A stretch of 64,000 nt of DNA from Morinoia aosen (GCA_030386875.1 CM059569.1:42695842-42759841); one strand, 5' to 3'. Positions 43,956-54,242 are shown, numbered from the stretch's first letter. Numbers and translations: made by a program. The notes: generated from the letters alone by a model not told the origin.

Positions 43956-44545
43956 AGTCATAAAGCATATGATCAGTCATAAAACATGACCGGTCACCAT
44001 TGAGTCCTGCCGTGCCTGACGGAAGGATGATCGAGGGAGTGACGTTGTCGAACGACAGAAGCGCGAGAGTGCCGTTGTCGACCTGTCCTTCCTGGAAAGA
44101 TGTTCAGCACGAGCGGAGGTGACGCGCTTGCTTCTGTCCATGTCCGGGGTTGCGAAATCTGCTTCTTTTAGCCAAAAGTCTCAAATTATTTTCCTGTTTT
44201 TTTCTTGGAGGAAAATTTGAAAGCATTCAGTAATTTGGCTTGAAGCATTCTATCACTTATACTTCGGCTAATATATTTGTGAAGGCTAACTTTTATGCAT
44301 TGATATTTTGTGTGGATGTGTGCTTCTTGCTCAGCCATGAGCGTGTGATGTGAAATGGAAGAGAAGCTCCCGAATAACAAAGATGCGGCAGCTCTTTCTT
44401 TATACCAAGCCAACCTGAACTTGGGTGTAACCGCGGAGTTGCTGGGTAGCTTACTCTTTACCCAGCCAACCTGGATTTGGGTTGGCGGTGGTCATTGTGG
44501 TGTCTCAGAGTAGCGTTCGGTTTTGGATCCATTCATTCTCATGCT
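43956..44545. other. Spacer, no gene recognised
   Basis: Two related AACCTGAACTTGGGT / AACCTGGATTTGGGT blocks at 44410-44480 suggest a small duplication. Otherwise nothing. Confidence 0.4.
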
Positions 44546-44556
44546 CCGAAAGCCTC

Positions 44557-44642
44557 AGTCTGTGAGAAAATTGCACTCCCAAGTCAAGAAATCAAATCTT
44601 CTGTGAGAAAATTGCACTCCCAAGTCAAAAAATCAAATCTGC
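44557..44642. repeat. 41-bp tandem duplication, 2 copies
   Basis: TCTGTGAGAAAATTGCACTC then CCAAGTCAAGAAATCAAATC repeated once almost exactly. Confidence 0.9.
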
Positions 44643-44644
44643 TG

Positions 44645-45425
44645 AGAACTGTGTAGTGCAACTGGTAACGGTCGTGGAGCAATTGATATTTCAGGCACGT
44701 GATGAGGTCCTATTGACTTTTGGCGCCAGAATCAGACATGGAAAACAATACACTAGAGATGCGAGTGCAGTCTACTGCACAAAGAGTATGTACTGGTGCC
44801 GCTGTTGTAATGAGGGCAGACTTGCGTCATTGGAAAGCTGAGGTTTTCTACTGCCACCGCTTATTAGGTCTTTCAAACATGGTTCCCTTTTGTTGTTCGC
44901 GGAAGGGTTTTCTTTGGAAGGAGTTTTCACGTTGCTAATTGGTCGGTCTGACGTTTGTTTGAGCTGGTGACGTAGCGGTCCTAGCGGACACATGCTGTAG
45001 CGGCTAATTACTGTATCTCGTTACTTCCGTTTATTTTTACGATGCTCATCAGCTGACGCCTGACTGATGCTTGTCATAGACGTCGGTATCATACGCTCTG
45101 GAGTGAACGATTGTCTGAATTCTTTGGGAAATCATTCATATAATAAATTGCCTTCCCGATGCTTTCATTTCTGACATATCTTGCATTTGAGCAATTTAGG
45201 AAAGTTATACGCTACATTGTGCGCAACCAAATCATTCGTTACCTATTTTGCTCTCGCTAGGCCTTCATTTGCTTGTATTACTTGCGTTTGAACAATTTAG
45301 GAAAGTTAGAAGGTACATTGCGCGCAACCAAGTAAAGGCTACAAAAATTGTTGGCTCATTTATGTTCAGTAGCTTGTCTCGTTTTTTATGACACAAAGTT
45401 TTCAACCGCTCTAGCTACGCATTCA
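44645..45425. other. Spacer with a ~100-bp duplication
   Basis: GCAATTTAGGAAAGTTATAC then GCTACATTGTGCGCAACCAA (45189-45230) recurs as ACAATTTAGGAAAGTTAGAA then GGTACATTGCGCGCAACCAA (about 45293-45332). Frames of 61-75 codons unassigned. Confidence 0.55.
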
Positions 45426-45429
45426 CTTC

Positions 45430-45957
45430 GTGCATCATTTCCGATTGAGAATTAAGGGAAATAACAAGTTACCGAGCATGCAACAAAGTGAACCCAAAGA
45501 AAAGATTGCTCGTTTGCCGTCTTTCCTTAGCAGTGAATTCAAATTTAGCAAATGGTCATCTTCTCGCCTTCAACAGGAGCGGGAGTTGACATCACGACTG
45601 GGGGAGAAAGAGAGAGAGAGAGAGAAACCAGCCAAAGCCAGAAAGAGATGGTTTATACAAGTTTTTAGGGCGCTATTTTTGGTGGTGAACTTGAAAGAAG
45701 TGGAAGGGGTAAGGGAGGAGGGGGGGAGAGAGAGAGAGGGAGAGAGGACGGGAGAAGACGTGACTTGCTGCTCTTCTTCCTCTTGCTCATCTTCCTTCCT
45801 CTTCCTTTTACCTATATTCGTATTTTGGTTCCGGGTTTGGCTCTTTCTTCGCTACAATTCTTTGTTTATTGTTATTCCACGTAGGATATTTTTTTTCGAT
45901 GTTTGGCTTTTGCCTCTTTCTTACTTCATGTTTTCTGTGCACAGCTACAGCATCTAA
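45430..45957 (+). other. 175-codon low-complexity open frame, not called as a gene
   Basis: Starts at an ATG and stays open through a (GA)n tract (45608-45625), a GGGAGAGAGAGAG tract and a CTTCTTCC tract. The charged middle and the Phe/Leu-rich end follow from these simple repeats. No domain recognised. I consider it non-coding, with a small chance of a real exon at the left. Confidence 0.25.
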
Positions 45958-46059
45958 GATAATATGCGATCCTCTCAGTATGTGGAGTTAAATAAGGATC
46001 CCGTCTCTTCTCTTCCTACACTATTTTTTAGCAGATATTCTCTCGTCCCTCCACCTAAT

Positions 46060-46532
46060 TCAGTTCCACAACTCCACTTCACATCCAGCGGTTCCACCCA
46101 ACCCTGTTCCATCAACTTCATCTCACATCCAGCTGTTCCACCCAACTCTGTTCCATCAACTCCACCTCACATCCAGCGGTTCCTCCCAACCCTGTTCCAT
46201 CAACTCCACCTCACATCCAGCGGTTCCTCCCAACCCTGTTCCATCAACTCCACCTCACATCCAGCGGTTCCACCCAACCCTGTTCCATCAACTCCACCTC
46301 ACATCCAGCGGTTCCACCCAACCCTGTTCCATCAACTCCACCTCACATCCAGCGGTTCCACCCAACCCTGTTCTATCAACTCCACCTCACATCCAGCGGT
46401 TCCACCCAACCCTGTTCCATCAACTCCACCTCACATCCAGCGGTTCCACCCAACCCTGTTCTATCAACTCCATCACATCCAGCGGTTCCACCAACCCTGT
46501 TCCATCAACTCCACCTCACATCCAGCTTTTCT
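46060..46532. repeat. 44-bp minisatellite, about 11 copies
   Basis: CCATCAACTCCACCTCACAT then CCAGCGGTTCCACCCAACCC then TGTT recurs at 44 bp (for example 46201 and 46245). Not divisible by three, so a 258-codon frame through it reads the cycle in shifting phases. Confidence 0.95.
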
Positions 46533-47819
46533 CGTGACCAAAACGCCGCCATTCACAAGCGGCTGTGAACGAGGCGTTTGGAAGACTGGGAAGCCTTTGG
46601 AAAGTGGCTCAATTCGAAAGGCTTCCTGTTTTTGTGTGCCTTTCTTTAAGTCCATTTCGTATAAGTGTTCTCTGGGTCCCGCCTGCTACGTTCTCAATTG
46701 CCAGAATTTTCTGAATGATAGTAAAAATTCTCGCTGCTGAGAAGGCGCTTTTTGCAATATCGCTTTCATCGAACATTTTGCTACTCTGGCGGGTTTTTCT
46801 TCCTTCTTCTTAGTCGGCCATCATTTTGTATTTTTGTTGGGCACAAAAGGCATTGTCCTGCGTAGGAACTAGTCCTTCACCGTCACTGCATGGTTACCAC
46901 CGTACATCCTTTGTTCTTTAATCCGGACTTGTTCTTCAGCGTCGCTCGGCCAGCAAGCAGGGTTGTTACCGTGTTCCTAGCTTGGTCCTGGCATTTCTTA
47001 ATTGCCGTCCAACTTCCGTCATGAACTTCCTTCATGGTCTATTTCATCGCTTTAAGTGCACAGCTTTGACGGATCTCGGTCGTTTTATTCTCAACATCCA
47101 GCTCTTTTTGTGACCAATAATTGTGCGCGTAAATTTTCTGCATAAGTTCGGCGCATCCTGGAAATGTGTTCGTCTTAATGTGCCCTGCACGTGCTGCTTT
47201 TGCATTGCGGTGTTGGAAGTAGAATGTCTGGCATCATTTCGTGCACTTATTTGCAATAGAGATTTGTTGGAGAGGTAAGATCTTCTTCATGGATGAAGTC
47301 CTAAATTTTTTGTCCCATATACTAAATCTTGTAATTTGCTAGCAAATTGATACGAAAATATTACGTGTGAAGAAGAAAGAAACAGTTTTTCACTCGCGAA
47401 GCGTAAGCTGCTTCCTTACTCTTTCGTAAGGATGAAATTTGTTGTTTAGTATCTTCAAGAATTGGACTTGCATATCATGCAGCATGACTGACGAACCTAT
47501 TTAATTTATTATTTTATTTGTAGCTCTTAAAATTTTCCTTATGTCTTAATTTTATTTTGCCTTGTTTATCATTGTAGGGCCATAAATTACGAGTATGATT
47601 TAGATTCGAGTCTCAATGCTCAAATACAGCTGTAGTACAGTTACAGAGGTCATCGTCAGTGGCGATGCTGAATAGTTTTTATTCCTTTTAAACTTAATTT
47701 AGCGGTATTGAAGAACCCAAACGGAGATTTACTTACACAAAAGTCGTGTTGAGCTTGCTTGCTTTCTGTAGTCGAGGCAAAAAGAATGAAACAATACAGA
47801 GGAAAAATGATATTCCTTT
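46533..47819. other. Spacer, no gene recognised
   Basis: Frames of 60-75 codons without motifs. TTGTTC/TCAGCGTC and TCACCGTCACTGCATGGTTA words near 46860-46980 hint at a degenerate duplication. AT-rich at 47280-47720. Confidence 0.4.
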
Positions 47820-48117
47820 GCCAGGTGACGCGCTCCTCACTCGAACTGCAGATTTGTACAGAAACAAACATGAATGCCCCGACCTCGTAATGCGAGGTTG
47901 TAATGGCACCTGTTCCACCCCAGGAGAGGGGGGGGGGGCAGTTGTGCCCCAGGGGAAGGAGGGAGACGCCAATGGGGCTCCAGCACCCGAGGGGCCCGGC
48001 CCTCTACTTCCTCTGAGGACGCGATGCGAGCTGCAGGACGCGGGGGCAGAGGAGCTTCCTGCAGACAAAAACCAGCGTCTCGATGGGGTTATGAACGGGA
48101 GAGCGTTGGCTTATTGA
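47820..48117. other. GC-rich open segment, unassigned
   Basis: CpG- and GC-rich block in an AT-rich region, open on both strands for 111-123 codons. It contains a 10-G run (47928-47937). The plus frame has HECPDLVMRGCNGTCSTPGE and then Gly/Pro/Ala-rich residues. It could be an exon with its promoter island or simply an unusual composition block; I do not recognise a protein. Confidence 0.3.
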
Positions 48118-48167
48118 TCGTCTCGCGGCAGTGCCCGTTGCATGCACCCTAAATATTACTACAGTGC

Positions 48168-48735
48168 GGACACTGAGCTGTTGGTGACGGATGCGTGTCT
48201 TGAAATCGCTGCGTTTTCCCTACGCGGGTGTTGATTGAAATTACGGGCTTTATCCCGTAATTACAATCATTGGCGGCAACGGTAGCAATTCTAATAGATG
48301 GGCGATATACGTTTGGATTATTAATCTGAATATCATCCTAGTGAAATCACTCTAGTGAGAGTCAGAATATCACTCTGAATATAACTCCAGAATGAGCTTT
48401 TGGTGACAGGTGCGTGTCTTGAGTGTAATACGTTTTTGCCTCTACAGGTGTTAATTGAAATTACTGTCTTTGTGTTATAAGGTATGCAACCATATAGGTA
48501 TAGTGAATTGGTATAGAGAGGTTGAAGTTATTAGCAATTATATTAACATTATTGTCTATTGCGGTACGCGTTTTACGTCTTGGTCGTCACTACAGGCATT
48601 ACTGATGGAATCGCGTGATGGATGCTACTAGCTACTTTATCGTAACTGATAATCACTACAATCATCAGCGGTTGCGGTGTCAATTCTAATAGATGGGCGA
48701 CGTATGTTTGAATTAGTAATTTTGATTGATTGCTA
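48168..48735. repeat. Direct duplication, second copy split by ~165 bp
   Basis: 48172-48330 (GAGCTGTTGGTGACGGATGC ... CAATTCTAATAGATGGGCGA) is repeated as 48400-48470 plus 48650-48735. The second copy is interrupted between ATTACTGTCTTT and CTTTATCGTAACT by about 165 bp of unrelated sequence. Confidence 0.7.
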
Positions 48736-48739
48736 GTCG

Positions 48740-49985
48740 CGTTAGAGTTGACGAATGCACTCTCATTCCCATCCGTTGTCATTGTATTAGAGATTCCTCT
48801 AATGATCAGTGACCTTGGTTACTACCAAGCTCTGACGCTTGTTGTATCATAGATACGCTTTTGGTAACTGTGCTGGTTACGGAGGTGCTGGTTGTATCAT
48901 CGTTACGGTATCATTGATACGCTGTAGTTGCGGTGTCACTTATTGGTTGGGCGTAATGAAATCGGTTAGGTTAGGTTAGGTTAGGTCGTCTACCTGTCAC
49001 TGTTGATTCTTACTTTTAGTAAAATACGGGACTGAGCTTCAGGAATGAAATGTGGGTCTTATTCTCAACTGCGCCCGTTGCCATTGTGCAAATCCTGATA
49101 CGGACTGGGGAATGGTTGAGGTTTGCGCTGCCGTGTGAGGCTGCGAGAAGCGAGAGCACCATTACCATCACGCTCTTTGGAGTCCTTGAACCGCTTCCTA
49201 GAAATTAGAGTAACTGTATTATCACAAGCGAATTAATATTATTCTTATGAAGGTGACCAAAGATGACTGCTGGCAACGAACTTCCCGCGAGATACTCCTT
49301 TAGCGTGCTAACGTTGCTCCTGTTTTCGTTTTGAACGTGGTAGTGCTATACTTGAGATGAGTCATTTGTTGTTCGCAGTTTTCGTTTTCATGCCTCTCAG
49401 CTGCCTCTGGTTTGCTACGCTTTATATTCCTTGATTTTAGATTTATGCGTTTGTGTTCTTCGAAACTAATATGATAGTGAGAACTTGCGTGACGTCACAC
49501 TTTCCATATTGTTGCAACACTGCATATTTTTACAACTCTCTTCGTATTTTTTACAACACTCTTCCTATTTTTATTACATAATTTTTAAAATACTTTCCGT
49601 TTTTTTGTTGCACTTATAGTGTTTTGCGTTCTTTCCGTATGCTTGCCCCTGAGTGGAGTGCGTTGAAGCGACTCCAACTCGCGCCGCGTGCTCCACTTGC
49701 GCTGCGTGTCCAGCGCTGGATACGATCTCCATCTCTGGGACCGGCGCTAGGGAATAGAAAGGAGTTGTCGGCACGATCAGCGGAGTGATAACTCGCCTGC
49801 ATTTGTGTGGCTTTCACTTTTTGGGTGCGATTGTGTTCGCATTTTTAATCTTTCTTGAATTGCATACTTGCGTTGAGTGTCACGTAGCTGGCTAACTGGT
49901 TTCAAGGTAAATGTGTTATCGTTGACGGAAAATAATCTCTCTTTTAACCTGTCTCCTGAGGGGGATATAACTATTGTATCAATGG
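48740..49985. other. Spacer, no gene recognised
   Basis: GTATCATAGATAC / GTATCATTGATAC palindromes at 48843-48925, then unique sequence. Overlapping minus frames (49574-49817) lack motifs. Confidence 0.4.
48964..48985 (+). repeat. Short interstitial (TTAGG)4
   Basis: GG followed by four TTAGG units. TTAGG is the ancestral arthropod telomere repeat. Too short to be a telomere; probably a double-strand-break repair scar or chance. Confidence 0.85.
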
Positions 49986-49987
49986 GA

Positions 49988-50292
49988 ATTAGCGCTCCCA
50001 GGGGACTAAGTGAGGGCCCCAGGTAAAGGTTAGGTAGGCTTCTTTTTTGTTAGAATAGAATAGGTGTTTGTTTTGTTACGGACCATCTTTTTTCGGTTCA
50101 CTGCTGTCCTGTTTTTCAGCACCTACTACTTTCTTCTTCAACTTATTCTTGTTACATGAACTTCTTTCTTAGCTTACTGTTTCTGTGCACCTTGTGCATA
50201 GATTCCGCGTTCCCTCAACTCCATACTAAATGGTGCCTTCCTCCTTCCTCTCTTAGAACATCTTTGTCTGGGTTAAGGGAGGCTAAAAATTT
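49988..50292 (+). mobile_element. Dispersed family G, full-length copy 2
   Basis: AGCGCTCCCAGGGGACTAAG, AAAGGTTAGGTAGGCTTC, TTTTTCAGCACCTACTACTT, TGTGCACCTTGTGCATAGAT, CCATACTAAATGGTGCCTTC and GGTTAAGGGAGGCTAAAA match 36940-37255 throughout. The best pair for deriving a consensus. Confidence 0.75.
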
Positions 50293-50574
50293 CTTATATA
50301 ATAATCTCTCTTTAAGCCTGTCAACTACAACTGCCGACGATTGTCAATTTCGGTATTTTTTCTCCGTTCGTTACTATTGATTTTCTCGGATCTCGGTTGT
50401 TAAATCTCATTACCTTTCTTTTAATTTCGACTAGGCTGTCGGTTGTTTCAATAAGGCATAGTGCGTAATTCGGCAGTTCCTATTTTAGGTTTTGTATTGC
50501 ACTGTAAATTTCTTGATCATTTTTTGAATATTTTGAAATTCTTGCTCAGGCAGGTGACATTTTGGGTCCAGCAG

Positions 50575-50705
50575 TAGCTTACAATTTTTACAGCTTACAA
50601 TTTTTAAAGCTTACAATTACAATTATTACTATTACAATTTTAATTACTATTAAAATTTTGTACTTACGTTTTTCAATTACAATTTTTAAAGCTTACAATT
50701 TTTCA
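50575..50705. repeat. AGCTTACAATT-type repeat
   Basis: TTACAATTTTTAAAGCTTAC and ATTACAATTTTAATTACTAT words recur. Low-complexity AT-rich sequence. Confidence 0.75.
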
Positions 50706-50834
50706 GCCACATTTACGGTGAATTTCTACCTATACGATGATTTAACTCTATTCGATATTTTCCATTGAAACATGCGAGGAATAGCTGGCGGTCAATTTGT
50801 AACGGTAAGTCGTCAGGAATTATGTACACATCAC

Positions 50835-51012
50835 ATTGTGTTATCGAACTGATAATTTCAGAAGTTATGTTTCAGCAATTATTGAGCTGATAATTTCAGA
50901 CGTTATGCTTCAGAAATTATCGAACTGATTTCAGAAGGTATGCTTCAGAAATTATCGAGGTGATAATTTCTTATTGTATGTGAATTGCTGAGGGTATGTG
51001 AATTTCTGAAGG
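50835..51012. repeat. About 38-bp repeat, 4 copies, mariner target
   Basis: TTATCGAACTGATAATTTCA then GAAGTTATGCTTCAGAAA recurs with small changes. The mariner element inserted at the TA just beyond this repeat. Confidence 0.8.
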
Positions 51013-51014
51013 TA

Positions 51015-51043
51015 CGAGGCCTGTCGAAAAAGTATCCGACCTT
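51015..51043 (+). repeat. Mariner left terminal inverted repeat
   Basis: CGAGGCCTGTCGAAAAAGTA then TCCGACCTT. It pairs with 53793-53821 with a single A/T difference at position 17. Confidence 0.97.
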
Positions 51044-51155
51044 AATTTTTCCCGCGCAAAGTAGTGATTCTAAGGCGGCGCCACTGTGCACGGTGGAAGG
51101 AGGAATCTTAATGCGCATGCTTGACTTTTTTCACCGCATTCACTTGGGCCAGTCA

Positions 51156-51185
51156 AGCTGGGTTTACACGGAGGGTGACTTCCCC
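51156..51185 (+). repeat. Nested element left TIR
   Basis: Exact reverse complement of 52982-53011. A subterminal direct copy of its inner 30 bp (GTTTAGACGGAGGGTG...) lies at 51238-51267 with four mismatches, a possible second transposase-binding site. Confidence 0.95.
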
Positions 51186-51329
51186 AGGGTGACGCCCCCA
51201 CCCTACCCCTCTCACCCGCTCAAGCTTCCCCACTTGCGTTTAGACGGAGGGTGAGATGCCCAGGGTGCCGAAATTGGTGCGTTCAGAAAATGTACAAGTT
51301 CCCCTTACAAAAATGAATTTTAATTTTTC

Positions 51330-51641
51330 TTGAGTGAGAATTTTATTATGGGCAACTTCATAAAAAGGGATCTATTGATTTCGAATGACAATAATTGCAA
51401 AATAAATGTAGGTAACCCCACAAACTATGTCAATATAAATGAGATTTATTTTGGTGCTGCTGCACAAAGCATTCTCCTGGGAAATGTCAACAAAATATGT
51501 ACCAAAAAACTAGAGGAGTTTGGATTGAAAGATCTTAATAAATGTAATTCAATAACACCATATTCAATGCATTTCTCCAATTTCGTGAAAGAAGAGCAGC
51601 ATGAAAAGATAAAGATGAAGTGGCGAGAACTGTTTGTTTAA
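51330..51641 (+). CDS. Orphan ORF of the nested element
   Basis: A 103-codon frame with balanced amino-acid composition (INEIYFGAAAQSILLGNVNK, then a charged C-terminus NFVKEEQHEKIKMKWRELF), unlike the biased frames of the satellites. It begins just inside the left TIR region and ends in TAA. I do not recognise it. It could be the accessory protein of a two-ORF transposon, a captured host exon, or a truncated transposase piece. The true start is uncertain: the upstream GTG-type beginning and an internal ATG at about 51348 are both possible. Confidence 0.35.
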   Translation: MSENFIMGNFIKRDLLISNDNNCKINVGNPTNYVNINEIYFGAAAQSILLGNVNKICTKKLEEFGLKDLNKCNSITPYSMHFSNFVKEEQHEKIKMKWRELFV

Positions 51642-52745
51642 GATGCTCCTTTCATGACAGAAATTGTGTCTCAGAAATTCTGGTACGCAGCTTTGTTACC
51701 CGCTGCTTCCCGAGTTCATGATGCAGCTTTTGTCAATACCGCAATATTTTGCCGCAGCTAGAGAATTTTTTCGACCCTAAATACATAAAAACAAAATACA
51801 ACATTTCGTTAAAAAGAGCGACACTAAACGCATAAACGCGATCAAAACCTACGTTAGAGAACATAGATTGCACAAATTGGAAGCCACCACGGTAGCTTGG
51901 TAAAAAATTAAATGAGAAAAAACATTGGTAGAAGAAGAAAGAGGAAGCTTCATTCTAACTGGAAGAGTAGGTAAAACCTTTAATTTTTACGTTTTATTGC
52001 TAGTTAAATGGATTTGGTACGCTTTAATAATTTTTTGTACGTTTCAATTTTTACGTTTTATTGCTAGTTAAATGGATTTGGTACGCTTTAATAATTTTTG
52101 GTACGTTTCTTCCATGGTTTTGGTACGATCATCAGAAAAAATTCGGCAGCTCTGGAGATTATAACTGTGATTGAGTGAGGATATCTAAATGTAATTCAAG
52201 GTACGTGCAGAAAAGAAGTTGCTATTTTTAACCTGCAAACCATTTCATGGAGGCCGGCATAAGATCAACGTATTCGTGAAGAATTAAAAAATTACTTCTT
52301 AAAGGAAGGCCAAGTGCCTTGTTAGAAACGATTGTGTTTATTAGATTAATAAGGAATGGAGGCGAATAAATAAAACCTCGTGCTGATACAGCTTCTTATA
52401 TGACCTTATTGCCCAAACTAAGGAACAATAAAATATAGCTTGCCCAGCAGATGTACCAAGAGACAAAAATAAGTGAAATATGCACGATATGAGTCTGATT
52501 ACAGGAAATAGAAATAATTAATACAAATTATATCAGTCTAAGTCCTATCACGAGCCATCAATAATAGCATGACAACGAACAATTTGTGTTACTATTGTTA
52601 CAGGTAATTACTTATGAATTAAATCGAAAATCATTTCAGCGGTAGTATTTAATAAAGAAATTGTATTTACAGCCGCAATAAATACAATCAGACTGACGCT
52701 TTGCTTTCAATAAACCTATCAATGTAAAAACTTTAGCCACTTTTC
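51642..52745. other. Interior of nested element, non-coding as far as seen
   Basis: AT-rich, no long frame. 51977-52045 and 52047-52112 are a 66-bp tandem duplication (TTACGTTTTATTGCTAGTTA...GGTACGCTTTAATAA). Confidence 0.6.
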
Positions 52746-52749
52746 CAGA

Positions 52750-52992
52750 TCAGGAGAGACTTTTTGCATTGAGATTACGCATGAGAACATGACGACAGAG
52801 CAGCCAAGACATACATCCTACCCTCAAGACTGCCTGAAGCGCACTGTCTCTCTGTCGTTCCCCAGGCAATTCCAGCATGTAGGGGAACAGCGTCGACACG
52901 CATGGGGTAGTAGTGGGAGGCGTTAGACCGGGGAATTGGGGGTTTTTTGAAGAGGCGGGGAGGGAGAGAGGGCGTTGCCCCGGGGAAGTCAC
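52750..52992 (-). other. Right-terminal open frame of nested element
   Basis: An 80-codon frame runs into the right TIR on the minus strand (TPPTTTPCVSTLFPYMLELP, CMSWLLCRHVLM). GC-richer than the element interior. No transposase motif; possibly incidental to the GC-rich terminus. Confidence 0.25.
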
Positions 52993-53011
52993 CCTCCGTG
53001 TAAACCCAGCT
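52982..53011 (-). repeat. Nested element right TIR
   Basis: GGGGAAGTCACCCTCCGTGT then AAACCCAGCT, exact partner of 51156-51185. Followed by TCA and resumed mariner sequence. Confidence 0.95.
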
Positions 53012-53078
53012 TCACTGGCTGGTGGTCGCCAAGTAAGGTGCTGTTCTAAGTGTTTGTCGGATTTAGTTTTCTTGCAAG

Positions 53079-53750
53079 ATGACTGAACGAATTGAGCAAA
53101 GACACTGCATCAAATTTTGTCAAAAGCTTGGTGATTCTCAAATTGAAACAATTCGTAAGATTCGAGATGAGTCATGGGTGTACGGGTACGACCCAGAAAC
53201 AAAAAGACAGTCATCCCAATGGAAGCATCCCGAGTCTCCAAGGCCGAAGAAAGCGCGGCAGGTGCGAAGCAAAATCAAGGTGATGCTGACTGTTTTCTTT
53301 GATGTCCGTGGAATTGTGCATCACGAATACGCACCGGAAGGACAAACAGTGACAAAGGAGTACTATCAGGATGTTCTCCGGCGACTTCGTGATGCAGTTC
53401 GGCGCAAAAGACCAGACATGTGGACTGCGAACAACTGGCACTTGCATCACGACAACGCGCCCGCACATTCATCCCATTTGATCCGCAATTTCTTGGCCAA
53501 ACATGGAATTACGACCGTTCGCCAACCTCCCTACTCTCCAGACCTGGCTCCTTGCGACTTCTGGTTGTTTCCAAAATTGAAGACACCACTGAAAGGATCC
53601 CGTTTTGAGAGTAGAGAAGAGATAATGCGGAACGCGACGACAGAGCTGAACACCATTCCAAAAGAAGACTTCCAGAGGTGTTTCCGGCAGTGGAAGGATC
53701 GGTGGGCTAAGTGTGTGGAAGCACAAGGAGCCTACTTTGAAGGGGATTAG
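53079..53750 (+). CDS. Mariner transposase lacking its DNA-binding region
   Basis: A 223-codon open frame, versus about 345 in the family. Residues 1-28 match the normal N-terminus (RHCIKFCQKLGDSQIETIR), then the frame jumps at about 53163-53168 directly to DESWVYGYDPETK. This removes roughly 120-140 residues including both helix-turn-helix motifs and the linker. The catalytic DD34D triad is present: D30 (DESW), D125 (HHDNAPAH) and D160 (SPDLAPCDF), with 34 residues between the last two. The C-terminus (WAKCVEAQGAYFEGD) is complete. It should not bind the TIRs, but could still dimerise or act as an inhibitor if expressed. Confidence 0.95.
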   Translation: MTERIEQRHCIKFCQKLGDSQIETIRKIRDESWVYGYDPETKRQSSQWKHPESPRPKKARQVRSKIKVMLTVFFDVRGIVHHEYAPEGQTVTKEYYQDVLRRLRDAVRRKRPDMWTANNWHLHHDNAPAHSSHLIRNFLAKHGITTVRQPPYSPDLAPCDFWLFPKLKTPLKGSRFESREEIMRNATTELNTIPKEDFQRCFRQWKDRWAKCVEAQGAYFEGD

Positions 53751-53792
53751 GGTCCCAACCCCGTCAGGTTGTTGAAGTATTTTTTCTGGCCA

Positions 53793-53821
53793 AAGGTCGG
53801 ATACATTTTCGACAGGCCTCG
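53793..53821 (-). repeat. Mariner right terminal inverted repeat
   Basis: AAGGTCGGATACATTTTCGA then CAGGCCTCG, followed by the TA duplication. Confidence 0.97.
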
Positions 53822-53823
53822 TA

Positions 53824-54240
53824 TCTGCAGTTAGAGCTGTCACTGAATGATACCAATCTTCCCTCGACCTTTGGCGGGCTCGGCGCCCCCTCGTTTTACC
53901 TTCACGCTTCACTGCCCTCACTCTGTGATGTATGTTGTTCTTGTGTGAGTTGTGTGCTGTTTTATGTGAACTTTTTGTTTTTGTGCAAGGTGTGTAATGT
54001 TTTGTATGAGGTGTGTTGTTTTAAAAGAATTGTTTTAATTTTGGGAGAATTATGTGTTTACTGTAGACATGACACATCCCATGGGACATTCAGAACAGAG
54101 CATTCGCTGCAGCGTACCCAGTACACGGTACAGGCGCGGTACAAAAGGCACAACACGCGGCGGATGTGCGTAAAAACTCGGCTGTTCTGCAGCTGCTGCT
54201 GCTTTGTGCGGCACCTGGCCAGCCCTCGCAGATGTGAGGG
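53824..54240. other. Spacer, no gene recognised
   Basis: Plus and minus frames of 119 and 80 codons overlap (53945-54304) with no motif. TTTTATGTGA/TTTTGTATGAGG words recur at 53960-54020. Confidence 0.4.
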
Positions 54241-54242
54241 CT

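Larger units (their letters stand above)
51156..53011. mobile_element. Unclassified TIR transposon nested in the mariner
   Basis: The 30-bp termini are exact inverted repeats beginning AGCTGGGTTTACACGGAGGG and remain similar for about 13 bp more. It interrupts mariner sequence that continues smoothly on both sides (GGGCCAGTCA | CTGGCTGGTGG). Target duplication is either TCA (51153-51155 and 53012-53014) or, if the element starts at GGGTTT, the palindrome AGCT. A 3-bp duplication would fit PIF/Harbinger or Zator-like groups, 4 bp other groups. The interior (about 1.7 kb) is AT-rich with one plausible ORF and no recognisable transposase. Confidence 0.9.
51015..53821 (+). mobile_element. Mariner element, interrupted and internally deleted
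   Basis: Perfect TA duplications at 51013-51014 and 53822-53823. The 29-bp terminal inverted repeats (51015-51043 and 53793-53821) differ at one base. Apparent length is 2807 bp, but 1856 bp of this is a second transposon (51156-53011) in the 5' untranslated part; net mariner length is about 950 bp versus about 1.3 kb for the family. The missing part is an in-frame deletion of the transposase DNA-binding region. Near-identical TIRs imply fairly recent insertion. Confidence 0.95.

Noticed and set aside
45430..45957. 175-residue protein-coding gene
   Set aside because: The frame is driven by GA, GGGAGA and CTTC simple repeats; no domain or conservation cue.
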